Positions 33,107-43,075 of a stretch of DNA of 64,000 nt are shown here, one piece after another. The position numbers and the translations under genes were made by a program. Location of the stretch: assembly GCA_021234155.1 (NCBI GenBank), contig JAJEKV010000017.1:4870792-4934791 (forward strand), in the 5' to 3' direction. The DNA is from Isoetes taiwanensis. Its lineage: Eukaryota > Streptophyta > Lycopodiopsida > Isoetales > Isoetaceae. Positions within the stretch are counted from its first letter, which is position 1. Each line of letters begins with the position of its first letter. The notes under the pieces were generated by a model. The model made no database searches, had not been told where the DNA came from, and saw only the letters and a program-made list of their open reading frames with translations.

Positions 33107-34440
33107 TGCTCTTTGTCATTTGAAACTAGAACATCATCTAAGGTTTTTGGCACTTCTGGGTTTAGGTGCATTAAAATTTCAAAAACATTGTTTACCTCAT
33201 GCTCCTGTTCAGCTTGCAATCTCCTACTCCTTCCAGCTTCATCACGACCATGCATCTCAGTCTCAAATCTCAAGCCTGCTTGAAGTTTTTGCACTTCTGT
33301 CATTCTTTTCCTTTTTTCTTGAGGTTGTTGTTGAACTATAGGTACAGATCTTTCAATCTGACTTGTATCTATTGATTCTTCTTCACCTCCCCCTAATGAG
33401 TCTTCAATTTCTTCCTGAAATTCTGTTTGTGTTTCAGCCTCAGTCTCAGCATCATCATCTGTATCAATCTCATTTACTTTGTCAGTAGATACAGCCTTAA
33501 CATTTTGTTCAGTCAACTTAACAGTTTCAGGTAGCTTTATAGGTCTGGATAATACTTTGTAAACTTGCCCCTCATCAAAGAAAACATCTCGGCTAACAAT
33601 TACCCTTCTTGCTTTAGGATCATATAGCCTATAAGCCTTGGACTGATTATCATACCCTATTAGATATGTAATTAGAGCCCGATCATCTAATTTTTTTCTG
33701 TTTTCCTTTGGTATATGAACAAATGCTAAGCATCCATACACTCTCAAATTTTCATAATTTGGTTTCTTTCCTAACCAAAGCATATCAGGAATTCCACCAT
33801 GTGTACTAGCAGATGGCAACATGTTCTGAATAGTCACAGCAGTTTGAACTGCCTCTTCCCATAAAAAATTTGGTAACCCTGCTGATTTTAACATGCTCCT
33901 AACAGCATTTAAAATTGTTCTGTTCTTCCTTTCAGCTACACCATTCTGTTGTGGGGAATGACTACAAGCTAGTTGCCTTTTAATGCCTTTATTCTTGCAA
34001 AACCTCTTAAATTCTCCTGATAGGAACTCACCTCCTCTGTCAGACCTCAAACATTTGATCCTTCTTCCTGTTTCAGTCTCCATCTCATTAACAAATTGTT
34101 TGAACTTTTCAAAAGCTGCATCTTTAGTTTTAATGCAATACACTTTAGTTTTTCTACTGAAATCATCTATTAGAGTCATAAAGTATCTCTTCCCACTCAA
34201 ACTAACAACATTAAGTGGTCCACACAAATCCGTATGTACCAAATCCAAAATACCCTTTGCTCTTGCACCTTTTTTCTTAAAAGGTAACCTGTTGTGTTTG
34301 CCAAGCATACATCCCATGCAGACTTGTTTTTCAGATTGAGTTGTGCTGGTATTAATGAATCCTTCCTTGTTTAATACCTCTATTGTAGCAGGATTAACAT
34401 GACATAATCTTTCATGCCAGATTTTTGAGAGATGGATAAG
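33043..34440 (-). pseudogene. copia integrase with GAG-pre-integrase remnant
   Basis: Inserts the cDNA into the host genome. A pre-integrase piece (WHERLCHVNPA) is readable around 34390-34440 in one frame. The core follows with LVHTDLCGP, LIDDFSRKT, RSDRGGEF and SPQQNGVAERKNR, which hold the D, D and E of the catalytic triad. The C-terminal part has YGCLAFVHIPKENRKKLDD and YRLYDPKARRVIVSRDVFFD, then an acidic linker. The frame ends at a stop after the shift near 33060. It belongs to the same element as the RT at 31586-33106. Confidence 0.9.
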
Positions 34441-34661
34441 TCGACAAATTTATCTTGGACATCAAATGTTGTCTGTTTTAATCCATATAAATTTCCAACT
34501 CTTTTTCCCACAAACATTTTTTTTTTATTACCAAGAAAAATATTACAATGAAGTTTTTCAAACACCACTTTATAGCCAAGATCAACCAAGCGGCATATTG
34601 AAATAAGATTTCTTATTAATCTGGTATGCACAACACATTTTTTACTTTCTGACTTTGCCTT

Positions 34662-35510
34662 CTAGGTCAAACAACTCTTAACTCCGGCACTCTCAATTCT
34701 TCTTAATTCCCCATTTCCAAACTGTACATGTCCTCCTTCTTTTCTCTGGCATTTTTTTAGCATTTTTGAGCTTCCTGTCACAGATCTCTCAGCTCCTGAA
34801 TCTAAGATAAGAGCATCAGTGTCAAATTTTGTATTAATCTTAGAACAAGCCTTAGACATATTTACCTCAATGTCTTCATCCTGCTCATCTTCCTCTTGGC
34901 GTGTTTCTCGAGCAATATTTAGGCTAGGCTTAGCCTTGGATCCTTTACCTTCAAATTTTTTCCCTTTCCCTCTTTTTGGACTTGAGCAGTTGGTTGCTAT
35001 GTGGCCTTTACCCTCACAATTGTAACAAATAACTTCCTTTCCAAGTTTAGGGCAGTTTATTTTAAGGTGGCCATAAGCATCACAGTTAAAGCATGGACCA
35101 ATTTGTTTTCTACTAAACACCTTCTTGCCTTTTTTCTGTTTTACAAACATGACCTCTGAATCATCATCATCATCTCCTTTGGTCTGCTCAAATTCTGTCC
35201 TGATCATTCTAATTGCATGTTCTTTTGATTTAGCTACATTTCTTAACAAAGTAGCTAACTGTGCATTATGGGAGACTGCTCTAGAAATAGCTAGAAGTTG
35301 ATAATCCTCATTTAACACAACTCCTGCTCCCTCTAAGTCAGCAATTATTGATTCAAATTTTTCCAGAAATTCAGTAATATTGTCTTTCTCATACAATTTT
35401 AATTTTCTCAATTGTTTCTCCAACACATCTATTTGAGAGGAGGACTTTTGCTCATAATTGTCTAACATAAATTTCCACATTTCTGCAGGAGACTTACCTC
35501 TGAGTTTTAG
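34662..35510 (-). pseudogene. copia gag (two CCHC zinc knuckles) and protease start
   Basis: Gag forms the particle and binds RNA. The frame enters truncated from about 35510 (GKSPAEMWKFMLDNYEQ-like). It has the helical core VLEKQLRKLKLYEKDNITEF and two zinc knuckles, CFNCDAYGHLKINC and CYNCEGKGHIATNC, followed by a basic stretch. Most copia Gags have one knuckle. The protease start is LILDSGAERSVTG, with the catalytic DSG. A stop at 34662 and a shifted piece at 34380-34631 break the link to integrase. The missing N-terminus fits the 5' truncation. Confidence 0.9.
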
Positions 35511-35689
35511 CTTTCCTCTGAGTTTTTAGCACATGTAAAATCAGTAGATATCATGCATTGAATATAGAGTTTTAGATATATTCGTGTCCATAGATGTCAA
35601 AGAGTACCAATTGTGAATGGTTTAGTGTAAAGGCAGGTGGGCATTAGCCATTGAATTGGTTTGTAAGAATAATCTATAGTGATTTTTTT

Positions 35690-35761
35690 TGTGGTTGCTG
35701 GGAGTCGAGCCCAGGTCTCCACGGCCACAACGTGGAATTCTAACCACTAAACTACAACCAC
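35690..35761 (-). tRNA. tRNA-His (GTG), complete cloverleaf, type 2 site
   Basis: Identical in all stems and in the GTG anticodon to 26424-26495. It lies about 165 bases from the truncated end of the copia element. Confidence 0.85.
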
Positions 35762-36326
35762 AAACCACATCAATATAACTTCAACACATTTACCATCGTG
35801 TGAAAAAAGGGATCTTATGATCATTTTGTCACCGAAGAAAACACATAGTCTCTGGATTCCTATAAACTACAGTCCTTCAATCAAGCAAAGCTTCAACCTA
35901 CTACAAACATACTGCCCAGGGATGTTGCGGATTTTTATCAATGTGTAAATGAGCAAAAGTAATGGAGTGAATAAATAGCTGTAGATGTCATCGTATCCAT
36001 AGACGAAATAGAGTGTCAACTGCAAATTATTTAGGGTTCCTGGAGTTTAGCATTAGCCATGGAATAGAATGGATAGAGGATGGAGTGCATAGATGGTATG
36101 GATTCCCTTGTCGTCGGGCTTCATTATTAGGATTCTACTTTTCAAAATAAGCAGGCCTTATGACGGTTTACATTTTTTGGATCCGCATTCTTCATGTCTG
36201 GACACATGTTATGGACAACGTCTAGTAGAATCTCCACAAGGAAATGCTCAACGAGTAAGGTTGAACGATGCCTTTGAGATGAATTGTAGAAGCCTCATAT
36301 TACAAAGAATATAAATACATGATATT

Positions 36327-36398
36327 TGTAGTTGCTGGGAGTTGAGCCCAGGTCTCCACGGCTACAACGTGAAATTCTAACCACTAAACTACAACCAC
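36327..36398 (-). tRNA. tRNA-His body with GTA anticodon, type 1 site
   Basis: Anticodon loop TTGTAGC (GTA). The anticodon stem needs a T-G wobble, the acceptor a G-T wobble (CAACTAC side), and the B box reads GGCTCAACTCC. Nearly identical to 48663-48734. Confidence 0.6.
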
Positions 36399-36717
36399 AA
36401 CAACATAAGGAAACAACTTTAGTAAAACATATGTATTCTAATCTTCTAATTGAAGTAAACACAAAGTTTTTGGATTTCTACAAAATATAATCTTTCAATC
36501 AGGAGCAAAAACAATATCTACTTGAAACTTATATGCACGACAATGATGGGCATTTTTAGCACATGTAAAATCAGTAGATGTCATGCATTGAATATAGAGT
36601 TTTAGATATATTCGTGTCCATAGATGTCAAAGAGTACCAATTGTGAATGGTTTAGTGTAAAGACAGGCGGGCATTATCCATTGAATTGGTTTGTAAGAAT
36701 AATCTATAGTGATTTTT

Positions 36718-36789
36718 TGTGGTTGCTGGGAGTTGAGCCCAAGTCTCCACGGCCACAACGTGGTATTCTAACCACTAAATTACAACCAC
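36718..36789 (-). tRNA. tRNA-His (GTG), type 2 site
   Basis: GTG anticodon. A box TAATTTAGTGG and B box GGCTCAACTCC each differ from the reference copy by one base; the T stem has one wobble. The anticodon stem has one changed base (ATACCACG start). Confidence 0.7.
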
Positions 36790-37392
36790 AACCACATCAA
36801 TATAACTTCAACACATTTACCATCGTGTGAAAAAAGGGATCTTATGATCATTTTGTCACCGAAGAAAACACATAGTCTCTGGATTCCTATAAACTACAGT
36901 CCTTCAATCTGAAGCAAAGCTTCTACCTACTACAAACATACTGCCCAGGGATGTCACGGATTTTTATCAACGTGTAAATGAGCAAAAGTAATGGAGTGAA
37001 TAAATAGCTGTAGATGTCATCGTGTCCATAGACGAAATAGAGTGTCAACTGCAAATTATTTAGGGTTCCTGGAGTTTAGCATTAGCCATGGAATAGAATG
37101 GATAGAGGATGGAGTGCATAGATGGTATGGATTCCCTTGTCGTAGGGCTTCATTATTAGGATTCTACTTTTCAAAATAGGCATGCCTTATGACGTTTACA
37201 TTTTTTGGATCCACATTCTTCATGTCTGGACACATGTTATGGACAACGTCTAGTAGAATCTCCACAAGGAAATGCTCAACGAGTAAGGTTGAACGATGCC
37301 TTTGAGATGAATTGCAGAAGCCTCATATGACAAAGAATATGAATAGAAGATAGCTGGGAGTCGTATGACAAAGAATATGAATAGAAGATATT

Positions 37393-37464
37393 TGTGGTTG
37401 CTGGGAGTCGAGCCCAGGTCTCCACGGCCACAATGTGGAATTCTAACCATTAAACTACAACCAG
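37393..37464 (-). tRNA. tRNA-His-like (GTG), type 1 site, beside the LINE
   Basis: GTG anticodon with an A31-C39 mismatch. The first acceptor base is C, so pair 1-72 is lost. The LINE starts six bases beyond the tRNA 5' end. A short duplication (AGCTGGGAGTCGTATGACAAA) lies just to its left. Confidence 0.6.
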
Positions 37465-37538
37465 AACAAGGAAAAAGTGGATTGGATGGCGGTTGGCGGT
37501 GGCGCTCCGAATTTTCCTGAGCGCTTGCACGGTGCGCC

Positions 37539-37817
37539 ATGGTAAGGGTATTTGCGATTCTGGAACAAGGGGCTCGGCATTCATGTGGATGGCTTCAGGG
37601 AGAACCAAATGAATTATGGAATTCACTGGTTATGCAGCAGTTTTTTCCAGATCATTTGTTTACCTACATTTTTTCGCACAATCTTGAAGAGTCTGTCCTT
37701 GCAGAGGAATCGTGGTTAGGAGAATTTCTGGGGGATAGAAATGCTACTGCCACTGGAGTCTTTTGGGTTTTTTGTGATTGGCAAAATGAAAAAATCTCAG
37801 TCAGAATTTATTCTTAA
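37539..37817 (+). CDS. Small frame in the LINE 5' region, unknown
   Basis: A 92-codon frame starting MVRVFAILEQGARHSCGW and ending 59 bases before the ORF1 ATG at 37877. I recognise no domain. It may be an N-terminal part of ORF1 cut off by a stop, or chance coding in the 5' leader. Confidence 0.3.
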   Translation: MVRVFAILEQGARHSCGWLQGEPNELWNSLVMQQFFPDHLFTYIFSHNLEESVLAEESWLGEFLGDRNATATGVFWVFCDWQNEKISVRIYS

Positions 37818-37876
37818 ATAAACAAAAAGCGCAACTGTTGGTTAGAAGTAGTTGTTGTTCGATTAGTTTGCATGCA

Positions 37877-38584
37877 ATGGAAAACAATAAAAATATTTTG
37901 GACAATGGGATGGTATGTCAGCTTTCAGATTCTGAACAGAATGATCTAACAATGATTGCCAAAAGGATGTCTGTCATGTCAGACATTGAAAAGAAGAAAT
38001 TGGCACAAATTTTAATGGATTTGGGCTCTGTTAAAAGTCAGAATTTAGCGGGCAGTCATAATGGTGCTAAAGAATTGGGAAAGGAAAAGGAAGTCGAAGA
38101 GAACCTTGTAACCTTCGGAGATTTCTTTACCTATCTAACGGAACCAGAATTGGAGTTGGAGAAGACGAACAGAAACATGGTAGCGACGAGGCAACAGTTG
38201 GGGATGGGAGCGGTCCAAAGGCAGCAGAACATTGTGAAGCCAATTCTGGAACATTTGAACCATTTGCAAGAGGAAGAAGCTGGAATTGTAGAGCAGAAGA
38301 CAAAGCATGTTTTCCACGGTAAAATCCTGAAAAACTCATTTGTGGAAGCTAGACTAAAACAAATGGCCAATCGAGCAGTAATCGGTTGTGTAAGGCATGA
38401 GGGAGTGAAACTCCCAATGATAAGAGCCGAGCTCGAAAAGCTGGTTGACAGCATTTCAATTTCCAAAATCTACTGGCTTGATTTTCCTTTTTTTATTGTG
38501 GAATGTGGAAACGAAATTTCTGTCAAAATGCTGCTCAAGCAGGGCACGATTACAAAGGCTAACACTCAAATCTTTTTCCAAATG
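37877..38584 (+). pseudogene. LINE ORF1 (Gag-like), N-terminal part
   Basis: ORF1 of plant L1 elements is a nucleic-acid-binding protein. The likely start is ATG 37877 (MENNKNILDNG); the frame is open upstream to 37838. After a charged helical region, residues AVIGCVRHEGVKLPMIRAEL, then KIYWLDFPFFIVECGNEI, resemble the DUF4283-type RNA-binding fold of plant LINE Gags. The frame runs up to the insertion boundary at 38584 and hits a stop a few codons into the inserted DNA. It continues at 41997. Confidence 0.75.
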
Positions 38585-41500
38585 AAACGCTCCTAGAGCG
38601 TTAAACACTTGAGATCAAACACGAGAGAGAATAAAGGACCCAGATAATAAATATCTTTCATTAATAATATTCATAACTCAAGGTTACAATTGGAACTACA
38701 TAGGAATTCAACACAAAATAGCATCTCTTCTATCGCTCATGCTCCCCTCGCTCAACGGTCACGTAACTACTAGAATAATCTGTAAGAAAAGGGAATGAAA
38801 TGATGGGGATTAGTCCAGGGCAAGGACTAAGTGGGCAACCGTTACCTGGTCTAGACAATCTGGAAAAGAAACGCAACATGGCAACACAACTTCAACAGAA
38901 AAGAAACACAACATCACAACACACAACATCATCAATTACTAGTAATGGTGCCCAGCGTTGCTGGGCAAATGTTGGGAACATTTGTGGATGGAAACCTATT
39001 CAGCTCAGACTCATTAACCAAGTCCATCGGCTATAAGAGGTTTTTGTGCATTTGATAACCTTCCCTTTGCTCTATCCTGCATATCTTTTTTTTCTCATTT
39101 TCTTACACACTTTCTTTTTTTCCTTTTCTTATTTTCCCTGCACATTTACTTTTCTCCTTCTCTCTTTTTTTTTTCTTTTCTTTTTTACCCTCTTCTCCCT
39201 CCTCTTTTCTTTCCTTTTCTCCTTCTCATTTTTCCCTTTCCCTTTCCCTTTTTTTGACGGCTTTTTTCCTTCCCTTTTCACCTTTCTCCACCCTTCCCAT
39301 TTTTCTCATGCTCTTTTTTCCCTTTCCTTTTTCCATTCCTTTTGCTTTTCTCTTTTCCCTTCCCTTTTCCATGCCCTTTTTGCATTCCCTTTTCCCCACC
39401 TTTTTTTATGTTTTTCTTTCTCTCCTCACCCTCTTCTTCTTTATCTCATGTCTCTTTTTTCCCATTTTCTTCTTCCTTTTTTCTCATGCTTTTGTTCCTT
39501 CTCCCCCCTTTCCGCCTCCCTTTTTCTTTTTCCCTTTCCTTCTTTTTTCATCATTTCCCCACCCTTTCCCTTTTTCCCGTGCCCTTTTCCTCTTTCCTTC
39601 CCCCCTCCCTTTTCTCTTTTCTCTTTCCCTTTCCCTTTCCCTTTCCCTTTCCCTTTCCCTTTCCTTTTTCCTTTTCCCTTTTTCCCATGTATTTTTCCAT
39701 TCCCTTTTTCCACTTTTTTTACTTGCCTTTTCTTCCGCCTTTCCCTACCCTCTTCTCCTCTTCCTCGTCCCTATTCCCCTTTTTTCTTTTTCTTTTCCCT
39801 TTCCCCATGCTCTTTTTCCCTTTATTTTTACCCTTTCCTCACCCTTTCCCTCTTCCAGTTTTTTCCGTGCCCTTTTTCCCTTCCTCTTTTCCATTTTCCC
39901 TCCTTATTCCTCGTGTTCTTTTTTCTTTCCCCTTTCCCTTTTCGCCTCCCATTTCCTTTTTCCTTTTCCTTCCTTTTTTCATCCTTTTCTCTTTTTCCAT
40001 GCTCTTTTCCTCTTTCCTTTCCACTCTTTTTTTTCCTTCTCTCTTTTCCTTTCCATTTTCCCACCCTTTTTCCATTCCATTTTTCCCACCTTTTTCACAT
40101 GCCCTTTTTCCTCCTTTTCCCACCCTCTTCCCCTTTTCCTCTTTTCCTATTCCATGTTTTATGTTCTCTTTTTGCTTTTCGCTTTTCCCTTCCATCTCTT
40201 TTTCCCTTTCTTTTTTTCCTTTCCTCACCCTTTTCCTCTTCTCGTGCCACTTTCTCCTTTCTCTCTCATTTCCCTCTCCCTTTTCCTCATGCCCTTTTCC
40301 CTTTTTCGCCTCCTTTTTCCTTTTTCCTTCCCTTTCTATTTTTCCATGCCCTTTTTTCCTTCTCTCCATCATTCTTATCTTCCCCTTTTTCCCTTCCGTC
40401 ACCCTTTCCGTCTTCACCTTTTTTCCCATTGCCCTATTTTTCTTCCTTTTCCTCCCTCCCCTTTTCTTTTCCCTTATTATGTCCTCACCCTTTCCCCCTT
40501 CTCCTTTTCATAGTGTCCTTTTTTCCTTCCTTTTTCTCCCTTTCTTTTTCTTTCCCTTTTTCGTGCTCTTTTCCCTTTCCTTTTCCCTTCTCCGTCTTTT
40601 CCTTTTACCCGTGCCTTTTTGCCTCTCACTTTGCCCTTTTCTCTGCCATTTTCCCTTTTCCTCTTAAGAGATCAGAGCATGGCCAATCACGGTGGTGGGA
40701 AGTTGTGCGATAAATCTCGGTCTTTGAATGCAATCAGACGATCTCAACTATCTAAATTAGGGTTTGATGCAAGACATACGCTAAAACTTTATAATATAAG
40801 ATTAATGTTATCCAGGGATGATCAGTCCCTCGCCCAGGCTCTCACGTACACCGTTCGCGACACGGATGCACGTTCACACACCAATCACCTGGTGTGCACG
40901 ATGCTCAACCGCTCCAGCCCTCCGGCATCGACGAAGGGAGCGGGTTCATTCACACAATTATTCCATATCTTATTAACATTCCGTTGACAATCATATTAAT
41001 CAGCAAAACCATAAATAAAGAGCAATGCTTCAACAAACATTAACTACAAAGAAGAATTCCTTTGTAAAACACTCGGTAAGTATGTTTGGGACAATAAAGC
41101 ATAACAGAGGTTAAAAAGGAAAACTAGGCAAAACTTGGGTTTCAACCAGAATTCAAAACTGGATCTATGGGGCAACAAGTTAAACCCTTAACCAACTAAT
41201 CCATCAATGGGTTTTAAAACACGTCGTGAAATATAAATTATGAACGATACAAATAGGTTTCAAAGGATTAAACAGAAGCCTTTAGCTGCGCAGAGCAGGG
41301 CGGACTTGGCAGAGATGGCCGGAACTCAACAAGGAAGGGCGGAGCAGGGCCGGAATGAGCAGATCTCGTGTCGGGTTTAGTTAAACACAAGCTTTTCCAC
41401 GATCTTTATCACATCTCAAACTGGGTAGATCCCGCACAAAAGATTAGGGTCTGCGGGCTCATCGGTTATGGGCTGCGATTTGGAATCTGAGGAAGATACC

Positions 41501-41990
41501 GGACAACTTCTGTTTCATTTGGGCTCAAGCAATAGCCATAGAGTTCTTAACCTTATTCTTTGTGATTAAACATGATTCCTAAGTAGATAGCAGATTAGCT
41601 AGATGGGAAACTTAAAGCGAACCGGCATTCTTCCGCAACTAAAACTAGCAAATAAGCAAATACGGCCGGGCCATCACGGATTTTTCAAGGATTTGGCTCG
41701 GTTAACCCACTGCTTGGATTGTTCTCCTTCGTAACTAAGCTCGATGGCGCAGGCTAAGCTCTCCAGAAATTTCCAAACAAAAAGACGTTTCCCCTTTAAA
41801 ATACCCTTACTCCTAAGGTTAAGAAAAATATCTTCCCTTTTCCCAAACTAACAATAAAATCTTCGTAAACTTAGCTTCACTATTCATATCTGATATTCCA
41901 TCAGATATCTAGCATGATACGAATACCGTATTTATCGTATTTTCATAATCTCTTTCAAAGTTAATTATTTCTAACCTATGATTAAAAACT
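38585..41990. mobile_element. Insertion in LINE ORF1 (possible solo LTR, class unresolved)
   Basis: CAAATG occurs at both edges (38579-38584 and 41991-41996), consistent with a target duplication. The left edge has a perfect inverted repeat AACGCT-cctag-AGCGTT. On the minus strand the insert can be read as beginning TGAGTTTTTAATC and ending GGAGCGTTTCA, that is, TG...CA like an LTR, but a TG...CA reading uses part of the shared hexamer. Without the nested Helitron it is about 1.54 kb. No coding frame of note; the 40802-41990 part holds mixed non-coding sequence. Confidence 0.5.
38939..40801 (-). mobile_element. A/G-rich Helitron on the minus strand, nested in the LINE insertion
   Basis: The minus-strand start TCTTATATTATAAAGTTTTA at 40801 is preceded by A. 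The hairpin at 38950-38966 and CTAG at 38939-38942 are followed by T. The purine-rich strand is the minus strand, the same as the element's own 5'-to-3' strand. Sequence and frame content closely match 24427-26293, with small indels, so both derive from a recent common source. The Phe/Pro/Ser-rich long frames on the plus strand are artefacts of composition. Confidence 0.95.
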
Positions 41991-41996
41991 CAAATG

Positions 41997-43075
41997 TTAA
42001 CTTGTCTGCCAACCCCCTAGGTGTGTCACACCAAAAATGGTATCCGGCTTTTGATCCTCGAGATATTAAGCAGCTTTTCCATCCTGCATGCACTTCGGTT
42101 CAAGGCCTTAGCCCAATTTACTGGAGTGAGGAGATTCTAAAAAACTTGTTTCAGGAATTAGGTGACTTCATTGGTATGGAAACAATGCCGGATCAACCCC
42201 CGAGGGTCTGGGTCCAATTGGATCTTCTCAAACCAATTCCTGAAAGAATTGACTATTGTGATTACTTTGGGCTGAAGAAATGCCTCCCCCTGCAGTGGCG
42301 GGAAATCCCCACCCCCTGTAGTGCATGTGGTATCAGGTTGCACGGAGGTGGAGTTTGCAAAGGCTTTGTAGAGAGGAAAATAAATGTTGAGCCCTCTAAT
42401 CAGTGGGTCACTCCTTATAAGAAGCCTTCTTCGGCCCTTAAGAAACAAAATGTAAATGGTAGTGTGAAAAGAAAGGCTCGCAAGCAGAGAATTAGAGAGG
42501 AGCGGGAAAAGGCAGAGCAGACATTGTTGGCCCAAAAAAAAGGGAAAATGACTTGGATCAGAAAATCTGGTGAAGGGAGTGTGAAGGTTCTAAACAGAGG
42601 AATTACAATTAGGGAACCTTCATCACAAAAAAGCTCTCCAAATTCTTCAAATTCTCCTAATTCCCCCTCTACTCGGGAAAAGGGGGAATGTTCCCACAAA
42701 ATGTCTGAATTCCCTGTTCAGAATCTTTTCCCAGGTCGGGTTGAGCCTCAGATGGAAGGAACTGGTGAGCTTTTTAAGCAACAGCCAGTGTCCTTAAACC
42801 AAGAGAAAAATGAGGATTCTGGTGAGCTTTTCAAGCAACAGCCTGGATCCCCCAGACCTTCCAGCATTATTATGGATGAACATCATGACATAAGGATGAT
42901 TGAGAGTGACTTCAATGAGGAAATTCTTCCTACTAATGACCTTGTCATGTCAACTCCTTCACAACCTGCTGTTGAAGAGTTCTTTACTCCACAGACAACC
43001 AGGAAAAGGAACAAAAAAATGGTCCTCTTTAACTTGGATGGGCCTGCCTCTAATACAAGAAACAAATCTTTATGA
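41997..43075 (+). pseudogene. LINE ORF1, C-terminal part with zinc-knuckle-like motif
   Basis: It resumes ORF1 after the insertion: WYPAFDPRDIKQ, ELGDFIGMETM, PPRVWVQLDLLKPIPERID, then PLQWREIPTPCSACGIRLHG, where the Cys/His cluster resembles the zinc knuckle after DUF4283 in plant LINE Gags. A long basic and Ser/Pro-rich tail follows, with a repeated GELFKQQP motif (twice, about 23 residues apart). The stop at 43073-43075 overlaps the ORF2 start. The frame across the insertion site does not join cleanly, so ORF1 was probably already shifted or was altered at insertion. Confidence 0.8.

Larger units (their letters stand above)
30845..35524 (-). mobile_element. Ty1/copia retrotransposon, 5'-truncated
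   Basis: A minus-strand element with one LTR (30845-31577), a purine tract beside it, and a polyprotein in copia order: gag, protease, integrase, reverse transcriptase, RNase H. The upstream end stops inside gag at about 35524; there is no 5' LTR or primer-binding site. The left flank ends at GGACAACG and the right flank begins TTTTTAGCACATG. In an intact unit these points are about 320 bases apart, so that much array sequence was lost with the 5' end. No target duplication. Confidence 0.9.

Noticed and set aside
40802-41990. Host gene in the right half of the LINE insertion
   Set aside because: Frames are short, no domain is visible, and the stretch lies within a direct-repeat-bounded insertion.
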